Notes under the pieces: generated by a model
The model's input: only the letters and a program-made list of their open reading frames with translations
Told to the model about the DNA's origin: nothing
The model's database searches: none
DNA from: an uncultured Aquimarina sp.
GTDB lineage: Bacteria; Bacteroidota; Bacteroidia; Flavobacteriales; Flavobacteriaceae
NCBI GenBank assembly: GCA_947498935.1
Contig: CANMMM010000010.1
Location: 62,001-126,000 of the forward strand
Reading direction: 5' to 3'
Length of the DNA stretch: 64,000 nucleotides
Translations under genes and position numbers: made by a program
Shown here: positions 34,077-41,747 of the stretch, in pieces
Layout: each line of letters begins with the position of its first letter
Position numbering within the stretch: the stretch's first letter is position 1

Positions 34077-34751
34077 TTAAACAATTTTAAACTGAATGTA
34101 AGTTATAGGTTTATTTTCTTCTAAGTATTGTTTTTCGTAAAAAGTTTGAATAGATGTCACCTCTTCTGGCGATCCTTCTTGGTGATATATATTATGATTT
34201 GCATACAATACCTCGTGCCCCTCTCCATGCAACAACCCTAATGTATACCCATGCATAAATTCACTATCCGTTTTTAGATGCATAATACCATCGGGTTTCA
34301 ACACCTTTTTATAGCGCTGTAAAAAATCGTGATTGGTCATTCTATGCTTTGTACGCTTATACTTAATTTGTGGATCTGGAAAGGTGATCCATATTTCGTC
34401 TATTTCATTTTCTGCAAATAAGTGTTCAATAAGTTCTATTTGGGTACGAATAAATCCGACATTGGTCATTTCCGACTCTATTGCAGTTTTAGCACCACGC
34501 CAAAAACGCGCTCCTTTGATATCGATCCCTATAAAGTTTTTTTCTGGATATTGCTCTGCTAGCCCTACGGTATACTCCCCTTTTCCACAACCTAATTCCA
34601 ATACAATAGGTTGCTCATTTTTAAAAAATTGTTGCTTCCAGTTTCCTTTATATCCAAGTGCATTAGTCAACACCTCTTCTCGCGTTGGTTCTACTACGTT
34701 TGTAAAGGTTTTATTTTCATTAAAACGCTTTAACTTATTCTTGCTTCCCAC
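34077..34751 (-). CDS. trmB: tRNA (guanine-46-N7)-methyltransferase TrmB
   Basis: 224 residues. SAM-binding LELGCGKGEYTVGLAEQYP (about 52-70) and the diagnostic ITFPDPQIKYKRTKHR and MTNHDFLQRYKKVLKPDG motifs. It methylates G46 of the tRNA variable loop. First gene of its operon; a start codon 25 bases downstream of an AT-rich stretch shared with the divergent glycosyltransferase gene. Confidence 0.97.
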   Translation of the reverse strand: MGSKNKLKRFNENKTFTNVVEPTREEVLTNALGYKGNWKQQFFKNEQPIVLELGCGKGEYTVGLAEQYPEKNFIGIDIKGARFWRGAKTAIESEMTNVGFIRTQIELIEHLFAENEIDEIWITFPDPQIKYKRTKHRMTNHDFLQRYKKVLKPDGIMHLKTDSEFMHGYTLGLLHGEGHEVLYANHNIYHQEGSPEEVTSIQTFYEKQYLEENKPITYIQFKIV

Positions 34752-34972
34752 GAATCTATTTCTTTGTTTACCTTATTAACTATCCCTTATTTATAACTAC
34801 CAATCAAGCACCTACAGCAAAACTTGGATCATATTACCAACATGTTAACTGCTTTCGTTATAAAATAATTTTTTGGTAAAATTAAGGAAATATCTGCTTT
34901 AAAGAATACTATTAATTTTAAAATTATTGATAGTCAACAATTTGCTCTGTAATACATTAAAAATTAATTGAT

Positions 34973-36028
34973 TTGAATAAAAAGGTATTAATCGCCCCAC
35001 TGAATTGGGGTCTAGGACATGCGACACGCTGTATTCCTATCATCAACGCACTTATCGGACAAGGTTTTGACCCCGTAATTGCATCGGATGGAGCTGCGCT
35101 TTCGTTATTACGAAAAGAATTCCCAACATTACAAACAGAAGAATTACCTTCTTACAATATAGAATATGCAAAAAAGGGAAGCAACTTTAAGTTAAAGATG
35201 CTGCTGAACAGTCCTAAAATAGCGCATGCTATTTCTGCAGAAAAAAAAGCTACTAAAAAGATTTTAGCATCTGATGATTTTTACGGTATTATCTCTGATA
35301 ATCGTATGGGGGTACGTAATAAACGAGTACCATCGGTGTTTATCACGCACCAACTAACAGTACTTAGTGGTAAAACAACTTCTATTAGCACTAAGCTACA
35401 CAATAAGTATATCAAAAAATTTGATGTTTGCTGGGTACCTGATATGGCAGACGATCCTAATCTAAGTGGAGAACTAGGACACCCAAAAAAACCTACGATT
35501 CCTGTAACGTATTTAGGACCATTGAGTAGATTCAACTACCAGAACCTACCTAAAAAATACGATATTATGGTATTGCTATCAGGACCTGAACCGCAACGCA
35601 CCATGCTAGAAGAAAAGCTCCTCCAAGAATTCGAAAAAAGCGACAAAGAAATTGTATTTGTTCGCGGAGTGATTGAAGCGTCACACAAGACCTACGTAAA
35701 AGACAATATCACCATCCACAATTATCTTACAGGTACTGCACTAGAAAACACTATTAACAGTAGTAACATCATCATTTCTAGATCAGGATATACCACTGTA
35801 ATGGATCTGGCTAAGCTAAAGAAAAAAGCTTTTTTCATTCCTACTCCTGGTCAATTCGAACAAGAATACTTAGCAGAACGTCTTACTACCAAAAAGTTAG
35901 TTCCGAGTTGTAAACAACATGAATTTACACTCAAACAACTCTATGATCTGAATACTTACAAAGGATTAAGTAGTTTTAGCACCGACATCGACTATGGGGA
36001 ACTTTTTCACTTTTTCCAGAGTAAATGA
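34973..36028 (+). CDS. MurG-like glycosyltransferase (GT28-type fold)
   Basis: 351 residues. The N-terminal motif VLIAPLNWGLGHATRCIPII and the C-terminal IIISRSGYTTVMDLAKL, FIPTPGQFEQEYLAERL are typical of MurG/UDP-GT GT-B enzymes. It probably transfers a sugar to a lipid or cell-envelope acceptor; substrate not readable. The start is TTG (TTGAATAAAAAGG); no in-frame ATG fits before the N-terminal motif, so TTG is chosen. Its 3' end overlaps the convergent histidine kinase gene by 63 bases. Confidence 0.88.
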   Translation: MNKKVLIAPLNWGLGHATRCIPIINALIGQGFDPVIASDGAALSLLRKEFPTLQTEELPSYNIEYAKKGSNFKLKMLLNSPKIAHAISAEKKATKKILASDDFYGIISDNRMGVRNKRVPSVFITHQLTVLSGKTTSISTKLHNKYIKKFDVCWVPDMADDPNLSGELGHPKKPTIPVTYLGPLSRFNYQNLPKKYDIMVLLSGPEPQRTMLEEKLLQEFEKSDKEIVFVRGVIEASHKTYVKDNITIHNYLTGTALENTINSSNIIISRSGYTTVMDLAKLKKKAFFIPTPGQFEQEYLAERLTTKKLVPSCKQHEFTLKQLYDLNTYKGLSSFSTDIDYGELFHFFQSK

Positions 36029-37045
36029 GAATTCACTCCCTATTCTATAGTCACTTTCTATATAAATGCGTTCATGGTGTGCCTCGATGATATGTTTTAC
36101 AATCGCTAATCCTAATCCAGAACCCCCTTCTTTTCGAGAACCACTTTTGTCTACTCGATAAAAACGCTCAAACAATCTAGGGATATGCGCTTGTGCTATC
36201 CCTTCGCCATTATCTGTAACTCGTACTATTACTTTATTTCGTATCAGGTTTTCTATACTTACCTCAGTAGTTCCATCTTCCTTTCCATACTTAATAGAGT
36301 TTACGATCAAATTAGATAGCACCTGCTGTATCCGTTCTTTATCTGCATGCACTTCTATAGGCTCATCATAATTCATATCAAAAGTGAGTGCTATATTCTT
36401 TTTAGATGCTTTCATCTCATACAAATCAAACACACTTTGCACCAGTTCGATAATATCGAAACTAGTATAATTCAGATTCAGATCCCCTACTTCTAGCTTG
36501 GTAATCATATCCAAATCCTTTACGATATATATCAATCGCTCCACTCCTTTATTAGCTCTATTCAGGTATTTCTCTAAGATGTTAGGATCTTTCATAGCTC
36601 CATCCAATAAGGTTAGAATATACCCTTGTACCGTAAACAAAGGGGTCTTTAACTCATGAGAAACATTGCCCATAAATTCTTTTCTGTAGTTCTCCCTTAC
36701 TTTTAGTGTTTCGATTTCTGTTTTTCGCTTTTTTGCAAATTTTTCTACCTCCTTAATCAGTGTACGCATATCTGTAGTTACAGGACCTTCATCTACAGTA
36801 TCCATATCTAACATTTCGATATCATCATAGATTTTTCGAACCCTACGATAGATAAACTTTTGCACCCGGTATTGTACGATAAAAAAGCACACTAAATAGC
36901 ATATGAATGCAAACCCTAGCACAAAAAATATACTAAACAATGATTGCGCATATAAAAAAACGCTCAGTACGAGCGTTAATATCATAGTTATATACATAGA
37001 GGACAGGTATGCGAACCTATATGATTTTTTAAAATTTTCCGCCAT
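35966..37045 (-). CDS. PhoR-like sensor histidine kinase
   Basis: 359 residues. Two N-terminal transmembrane segments (about 11-50), a HAMP-like linker, HisKA with FMGNVSHELKTPLFTVQGYI (His near 131) and HATPase_c with DNGEGIAQAHIPRLFERF and GGSGLGLAIVKHIIEAH. It overlaps the response regulator by one base. With PiT/PhoU next door and 11-bp repeats in the promoters, it is probably the phosphate-sensing PhoR. Its 3' end overlaps the convergent glycosyltransferase gene by 63 bases. Confidence 0.92.
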   Translation of the reverse strand: MAENFKKSYRFAYLSSMYITMILTLVLSVFLYAQSLFSIFFVLGFAFICYLVCFFIVQYRVQKFIYRRVRKIYDDIEMLDMDTVDEGPVTTDMRTLIKEVEKFAKKRKTEIETLKVRENYRKEFMGNVSHELKTPLFTVQGYILTLLDGAMKDPNILEKYLNRANKGVERLIYIVKDLDMITKLEVGDLNLNYTSFDIIELVQSVFDLYEMKASKKNIALTFDMNYDEPIEVHADKERIQQVLSNLIVNSIKYGKEDGTTEVSIENLIRNKVIVRVTDNGEGIAQAHIPRLFERFYRVDKSGSRKEGGSGLGLAIVKHIIEAHHERIYIESDYRIGSEFSFTLEKVKKFPIVDVGAKTT

Positions 37046-37728
37046 TATATTACAAACTTATAGCCGACTCCTTTGATAGTTTTAAAACTAGTATTTCCGA
37101 TCTTTTCTCTAAGCTTACGAATATGCACATCGATGGTACGCCCTCCTACGATCACCTCATTTCCCCAAACTTTATCCAAGATGTCTTCGCGCTTAAATAC
37201 TTTTCCAGGTTTAGATGCCAATAATGCTAATAATTCGAACTCTTTTCTAGGCAATACGATCTCTTTCTTGTCCTTTATAATTTTATATTCATCTCTATTG
37301 ATCACTAAATTACCTATTTTCACTACATTTTCGGAGGTATCATCTTCTTTTAGACGACGTAATAACGCTTTTACTTTACTCACCAATACTTTGGGTCTGA
37401 TAGGCTTGGTGATATAATCATCTGCTCCTGCATCGAAACCTGCTACCTGTGAATAGTCTTCTCCTCTAGCAGTCAAAAAAGTAATAATGGTATTTTGCAG
37501 ATCAGGAACTCTTCTAATTTGTTCACACGCTTCTATACCATCCATCTCAGGCATCATTACATCGAGTATAATCAAATGTGGTTTTTTCTTTTTAGCAGCT
37601 TTTACTGCCTCCATACCATTCTCTGCTGTTATCACATTATAACCTTCTGAGGTCAGATTATACCCTACAATTTCTAAAATATCTGGCTCATCATCTACCA
37701 GTAAAATTGTAATATCCTTTTTGTTCAT
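37045..37728 (-). CDS. PhoB-like response regulator (OmpR family)
   Basis: 227 residues. Receiver domain with ILLVDDEPDILE and phosphoacceptor Asp55 (LIILDVMMPEMDG), then a winged helix Trans_reg_C domain ending GGRTIDVHIRKLREKIG. It overlaps the kinase gene by one base. A direct repeat TAACAT-N5-TAACAT lies 109 bases upstream of its start, so it may be autoregulated. OmpR-family regulators bind 11-bp direct repeats, which fits the Pho boxes seen here. Confidence 0.93.
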   Translation of the reverse strand: MNKKDITILLVDDEPDILEIVGYNLTSEGYNVITAENGMEAVKAAKKKKPHLIILDVMMPEMDGIEACEQIRRVPDLQNTIITFLTARGEDYSQVAGFDAGADDYITKPIRPKVLVSKVKALLRRLKEDDTSENVVKIGNLVINRDEYKIIKDKKEIVLPRKEFELLALLASKPGKVFKREDILDKVWGNEVIVGGRTIDVHIRKLREKIGNTSFKTIKGVGYKFVI

Positions 37729-37836
37729 TGTTCTGTAAATTATATCACTACTATGGTAAATATACTATGTTCAGCCGAAGTAATCACTACCTTTTAAACC
37801 TAGAAACAATAACCTAACTCAAAAATTTTAAAAGGA

Positions 37837-37853
37837 TAACATTTCCTTAACAT
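37837..37853 (-). promoter_or_regulatory. Pho-box candidate upstream of phoB
   Basis: TAACAT at 37837 and again at 37848, spacing exactly 11 bases, in the 133-base gap between phoB and the PiT gene end. It may control the phoBR operon. Confidence 0.5.
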
Positions 37854-37861
37854 CGTTACTC

Positions 37862-40273
37862 CTATGCCTTATGATCCCTATACGTGGTCAATAAATTCAT
37901 CGTGGCGGTGATTAGGTCTTTCGTCTCTGTTAACAAACTAAAATACAAAGTCGTATTTTTAGGACTGTTTTCTTCTGTTCGAGTTCTAGCAACTTGCTTG
38001 CTTATTTTGTCATTTACGATCGTAAATAACTGCTGTTTTTCTTCAATCAGCATATTTAACTTATGGAACTCTCTCTTATCAAAGATATCTTTGATATTTA
38101 CGAAGAAATCTGTTAAATGATCTTCAATCTCTTTTAAATCCTTGATTTGATTAAAGCGTAATTTCTTGTGGTTATTATTTACATGCTTATGTCCTGCTTT
38201 GGCGATATATTCTAAAGACTGCGTAATATCTTCTAAATACCCTAAAATAGATATATAAAAATTACTCGCCCCTACACTCGATTCATCAAGATTCTTGATA
38301 AAATAAAAGATACTATCTCTTAACTCCTCGACTTCTGCTTCTAATTTAGCAATTCCTTTTCTACTCTTTTTTAGTGCTGCCAGATCGTATTTCGCTAAAC
38401 TATCGATTGTATTTGCGTAGATCTTATTCCCTCTGTTTACGAAAGAATTAATATTATCTGCACTCTCTTCAATGACTCCTTGAATAGAGCTACTCTCTGA
38501 TTTTTTGAGACTGTGCTCTTCTTTATCTGCTCTGGTCTTATTTCTGTACTTAATCGTATTGCGCACCAATAAGAACACAGCTACTAATAACAGTACCCCT
38601 GTCATTATAGGCTGATGCAGATTGATTAAAAATGCAATCAATGCTGCTGCGACGAATGCACTGAAGGCTGTAAAAAACCATCCTCCAATTACATTTAATA
38701 CTCCTGCCACTCGGTATACCGCACTTTCTGTTCCCCATGCTCTATCTGCCAATGAAGTACCCATCGCTACCATAAAGGTAACATAAGTAGTAGACAGTGG
38801 TAATTTCATAGAAGTAGCTATAGAAATCAACACTCCAGCTATCATTAGATTCACAGCTGCTCGTACCATATCAAAAGCAGGCATATCTTCTTTACGTACC
38901 GCTATTGAAGCTGGTACTTCTGTAAATTGTTTCCCTACAAAACGCTTAAAACTATCAGGAGTGATTGCAGATACATACTCTGACAATACAACGGTTCCTC
39001 TTACGACCCCCCTAGACAAAAAATTAGGATGGAATTTTTCATCTCCTTCTCCTTGTCTAGACAAATCAATGGATGTTTTGACTACATTTCGCGCTTTGGT
39101 AGAAAACCAAAGTGTCAATACCATCACCAAGCCAGCAAACAATAATAAGGAAGTCGGCGTTTCTGCTTTACCACTTAATGAACTCATCAAAAATTCATTA
39201 GCAGCTGCTCCAGATTTCATCCACATTTGATATCCTTCCCAAGCTGCGATAGGAACACCTATAAAATTTACTAAATCATTCCCTGCAAAAGCCAATGCCA
39301 ATGCAAATGTACCTACAATAATGATCAATCTATAAATGTTGGTTTTAAACACCATCATGAGTAGATAAGATAGTAATGACATCACTACAAAACCAGCTGC
39401 TACTATAGAAAGCACATTGGTTTCTAAGAAGCCTCGAAGTGTCATCGCTATGGTTCCTGCTGCTGCATCTATCTTAAATAAATCCTTTTTAGCTTTTATA
39501 AGTGCTTCTACAGTCTCATAATTACTCTTAAAATAGATATTTGCCCAATCTAAGAAAGACAACCCAGCATCTTTAGAAACTAAGGTCACGATTTCTTTGG
39601 CGTAATTCGTACCTTTTATTCCTTTGATAAAAATAAAGTACAATATCGCAGTGAGTGCAACTCCTCCGAATAGCGCTCCAACCCATTTTGCCTTTTTCTG
39701 AAAATTGAAAGACAGTAATAATCTAGATATATATTGTACAAAGGCTCCGACCGAAAAAGCTACCACGACAGATAATAAGATTCCTAGAATAATCTCTCCT
39801 GCCTTTTTGGTATTTATATAGTCTCCTAAATCTGCAATTGACAACTCTGCATCTGCTCCTATTTTTAATAATGCAACACATACTGCAGCTCCTAACAACT
39901 CAAAAACAATAGACACCGTAGTAGAAGTAGGCATCCCTAGTGTATTAAAGAAGTCTAATAGTAGAATATCTGTGATCATGACCGCCATAAAAATGATCAT
40001 AATCTCATCGAAATAAAACTCACTAGGTACAAAAATTCCTTTTCGAGCGACTTCCATTAATCCACTAGAAAAAATAGCTCCCGCTGCAATCCCTACGCTT
40101 GCTACGATCATGATGGTTCGAAAAGAAATCGCCTTAGAACCTATAGCAGAATTCAGAAAATTCACTGCATCATTACTCACTCCCACTATCAAATCTGCAA
40201 TGGCTAACAATGCCAATGCTACAATCATCCAAATGTAAATATCATCCATAGGTTTAAAATTCTTATAAGGCAC
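37862..40273 (-). CDS. PiT-family phosphate transporter with C-terminal PhoU-like domain
   Basis: 803 residues. The N-terminal 560 residues form a PiT transporter: GVSNDAVNFLNSAIGSKAI (about 28-46) and the second signature AFAGNDLVNFIGVPIAAW (about 329-346), with about 10-12 membrane segments. The C-terminal 240 residues are a PhoU-like helical bundle (SSIQGVIEESADNINSFVNR; NHKKLRFNQIKDLKEIEDHL), perhaps gating uptake. Direct repeats of ATGTTA with 11-bp spacing lie in its promoter. It is the first gene of the Pho block upstream of phoB. Confidence 0.94.
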   Translation of the reverse strand: MPYKNFKPMDDIYIWMIVALALLAIADLIVGVSNDAVNFLNSAIGSKAISFRTIMIVASVGIAAGAIFSSGLMEVARKGIFVPSEFYFDEIMIIFMAVMITDILLLDFFNTLGMPTSTTVSIVFELLGAAVCVALLKIGADAELSIADLGDYINTKKAGEIILGILLSVVVAFSVGAFVQYISRLLLSFNFQKKAKWVGALFGGVALTAILYFIFIKGIKGTNYAKEIVTLVSKDAGLSFLDWANIYFKSNYETVEALIKAKKDLFKIDAAAGTIAMTLRGFLETNVLSIVAAGFVVMSLLSYLLMMVFKTNIYRLIIIVGTFALALAFAGNDLVNFIGVPIAAWEGYQMWMKSGAAANEFLMSSLSGKAETPTSLLLFAGLVMVLTLWFSTKARNVVKTSIDLSRQGEGDEKFHPNFLSRGVVRGTVVLSEYVSAITPDSFKRFVGKQFTEVPASIAVRKEDMPAFDMVRAAVNLMIAGVLISIATSMKLPLSTTYVTFMVAMGTSLADRAWGTESAVYRVAGVLNVIGGWFFTAFSAFVAAALIAFLINLHQPIMTGVLLLVAVFLLVRNTIKYRNKTRADKEEHSLKKSESSSIQGVIEESADNINSFVNRGNKIYANTIDSLAKYDLAALKKSRKGIAKLEAEVEELRDSIFYFIKNLDESSVGASNFYISILGYLEDITQSLEYIAKAGHKHVNNNHKKLRFNQIKDLKEIEDHLTDFFVNIKDIFDKREFHKLNMLIEEKQQLFTIVNDKISKQVARTRTEENSPKNTTLYFSLLTETKDLITATMNLLTTYRDHKA

Positions 40274-40299
40274 AAAAATGTTATTAAAATTCTAGTCCT

Positions 40300-40316
40300 A
40301 TGTTATTGAAATGTTA
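40300..40316 (-). promoter_or_regulatory. Pho-box candidate upstream of the PiT gene
   Basis: ATGTTA at 40300 and at 40311, 11-bp spacing (TAACAT on the minus strand, sense for the gene), with a further ATGTTA at 40279 next to the start codon. The site starts 27 bases upstream of the PiT start. Confidence 0.55.
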
Positions 40317-40681
40317 TCTTTTTAATCCACCAAACCCCCTGTATCGATTCAAAAAACAAACCAAGTATAACATAAAAAACACCTGTATTGGATTTTTTCT
40401 TTTTTGCCCCCTCCTCTTCTTTACACTGCCCCTCACTATTAATTCCCTCCCCACAAACTCTCCTACCCACTCCCTAACACTTATACACAGCTTATTACAA
40501 CCCAACTTCTAAAAAAACAAAGAAACTAAACCCACTTTAACATTTTTTTAAATTCGCACTCATACACAGTTGTAATCCGGCTCTAACAAACAACAAATAA
40601 CTATAAACCATACAGTTACCCCCACAACAACACAACGCTTTACTTACGTAAAAACCTCAATTTCAATAAATTGAAACCTCA
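40317..40681. other. AT-rich gap without a convincing gene
   Basis: About 365 bases between the divergent PiT and MORN-type genes. A 70-codon frame at 40300-40512 overlaps the promoter and has no coding character. Nothing else recognised before the Pho-box/promoter cluster. Confidence 0.6.
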
Positions 40682-40709
40682 ATGTTAATTCAATGTTACC
40701 AAAAAGTTG
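40682..40709 (+). promoter_or_regulatory. Pho-box candidate upstream of the MORN-type gene
   Basis: ATGTTA at 40682 and 40693 (11-bp spacing), a degenerate AAGTTG at 40704 in register, and another ATGTTA at 40726, 33 bases (3 x 11) further. The array overlaps the TTG of the promoter at 40706. Confidence 0.6.
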
Positions 40710-40737
40710 CTTAAGAGTAAAATTAATGTTACATTTG
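40706..40737 (+). promoter_or_regulatory. Bacteroidota-type promoter
   Basis: GTTG at 40706-40709 and TACATTTG at 40730-40737 with a 20-bp spacer, matching the TTTG / TAnnTTTG consensus of Bacteroidota sigma-A. It precedes the MORN-type gene at 40779, and the Pho-box array overlaps its upstream element, a layout expected for activation. Confidence 0.65.
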
Positions 40738-40778
40738 TAATGTAATTATTAATAACACCCCAATAAAAATATATACAT

Positions 40779-41135
40779 ATGAAGACGATTTTAATGATAG
40801 CCGCTGTTCTTTTTTCGGGAATTATGATGGCACAGGAAGCTAAACCTACCTTTGAGAAAGAAGGAAATACTATAAAAGGGACTTTTTTTCATGATAATGG
40901 AACTGTAAGTCAACAAGGATTTTATAATAAAAAAGGAAAGCTTCATGGCGAATGGAAATCATATGACACTACAGGAAAGAAAATAGCTATGGGTCAGTAT
41001 GAAAATGGACAAAAAACTGGAAAGTGGTTTTTCTGGGAAGGTGAAAAACTTTCTGAAGTAAACTATACCAACAATACGATTGCATCCGTAACTACTTGGT
41101 CTAATAAAAATGATGTTGTAATGAACTTACAATAA
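40779..41135 (+). CDS. Secreted MORN-repeat protein
   Basis: 118 residues with a signal peptide (cleavage near MAQEA, about 18-19). The rest contains three MORN/YwqK-type repeats: GTFFHDNGTVSQQGFYNKKG, KLHGEWKSYDTTGK and MGQYENGQKTGKWFFW. These often mediate membrane or protein contacts; no enzyme motif is seen. Its promoter has a Pho-box array overlapping a canonical promoter, so it is a likely phosphate-starvation gene. Confidence 0.9.
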   Translation: MKTILMIAAVLFSGIMMAQEAKPTFEKEGNTIKGTFFHDNGTVSQQGFYNKKGKLHGEWKSYDTTGKKIAMGQYENGQKTGKWFFWEGEKLSEVNYTNNTIASVTTWSNKNDVVMNLQ

Positions 41136-41147
41136 ACAGTATACTCA

Positions 41148-41208
41148 GAAGTGGTTTACACTCTTTTCAATTAATTTGTTATAAGGTTGAAAAAGTATAA
41201 ACCACTTC
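41148..41208 (+). repeat. MITE-like element, internally deleted copy
   Basis: 61 bp with inverted ends GAAGTGGTTTACACTCTTTT and AAAAAGTATAAACCACTTC, matching the ends of the full element at 56415-56577 but lacking its centre. It sits between the MORN-type stop codon and its terminator. Confidence 0.85.
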
Positions 41209-41229
41209 AATGAACTATCAATACTATAA

Positions 41230-41260
41230 AGTGCTTATTATCAAATAAGCACTTTTTTTA
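41230..41260 (+). terminator. Terminator of the MORN-type gene
   Basis: 9-bp stem AGTGCTTAT / ATAAGCACT with a 6-nt loop and a seven-T tail. Confidence 0.92.
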
Positions 41261-41308
41261 TGGAATTAGCTTATCCTACTGTACTATCTTGGCCAGTATT
41301 GTTGATTT

Positions 41309-41399
41309 GCGTTAGGGATTGCAGTGGAAATCCCACAGCCCCGACCATAGGAGGGGCGAGGAATTGTAGCGGAAAGCCCGACCCTTGTGGTAACGCCCT
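41309..41399 (+). repeat. Dispersed palindromic repeat, copy 5 (type A)
   Basis: Starts GCGTTAGGGATTGCAG, ends GGTAACGCCCT; type A centre (GGAAATCCCACAGCCC, GCGAGGAATTGTAGCGG). It lies in the 0.6-kb gap before the first TonB receptor. Confidence 0.92.
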
Positions 41400-41521
41400 A
41401 AACTAACAGAGTAATATTACACAATTTCATAAAAAATTGCAGTTCGTATTCCTTTTTCTAGAAAATTAACACCCTCCTTTTTTAACAATATACGTATTTG
41501 TAACACTCCCATAACACCCGA

Positions 41522-41538
41522 AAACATTTATTTAACAT
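41522..41538 (+). promoter_or_regulatory. Pho-box candidate (distal), TonB receptor 1
   Basis: AAACAT at 41522 and TAACAT at 41533, 11-bp spacing, about 210 bases before the receptor start and 127 bases before the second repeat. Confidence 0.4.
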
Positions 41539-41648
41539 TGGTTTTATCCGCACACAAACTACTTAAAAACCCCTGTTAAAAAAGAACTTAAGCACTAAAT
41601 AACCTATCACTGATCAACAATCAACCCTGCAAAAAGTCTTAATTTTAT

Positions 41649-41665
41649 TAACATTTAAGTAACAT
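41649..41665 (+). promoter_or_regulatory. Pho-box candidate (proximal), TonB receptor 1
   Basis: TAACAT at 41649 and 41660, 11-bp spacing, 83 bases upstream of the receptor start and 53 bases upstream of the TTATTTGCACC element that looks like its core promoter. Confidence 0.55.
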
Positions 41666-41747
41666 TATCATCATCCTTTTTTAATTCGTAAATAACACAC
41701 AGGTAACAATTGCTGTCGTTATTTGCACCGAATTTAGAACACGTTAC

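Noticed and set aside
34333..34779. 148-codon frame antisense to trmB
   Set aside because: The trmB motifs on the opposite strand are unmistakable; this is a shadow frame.
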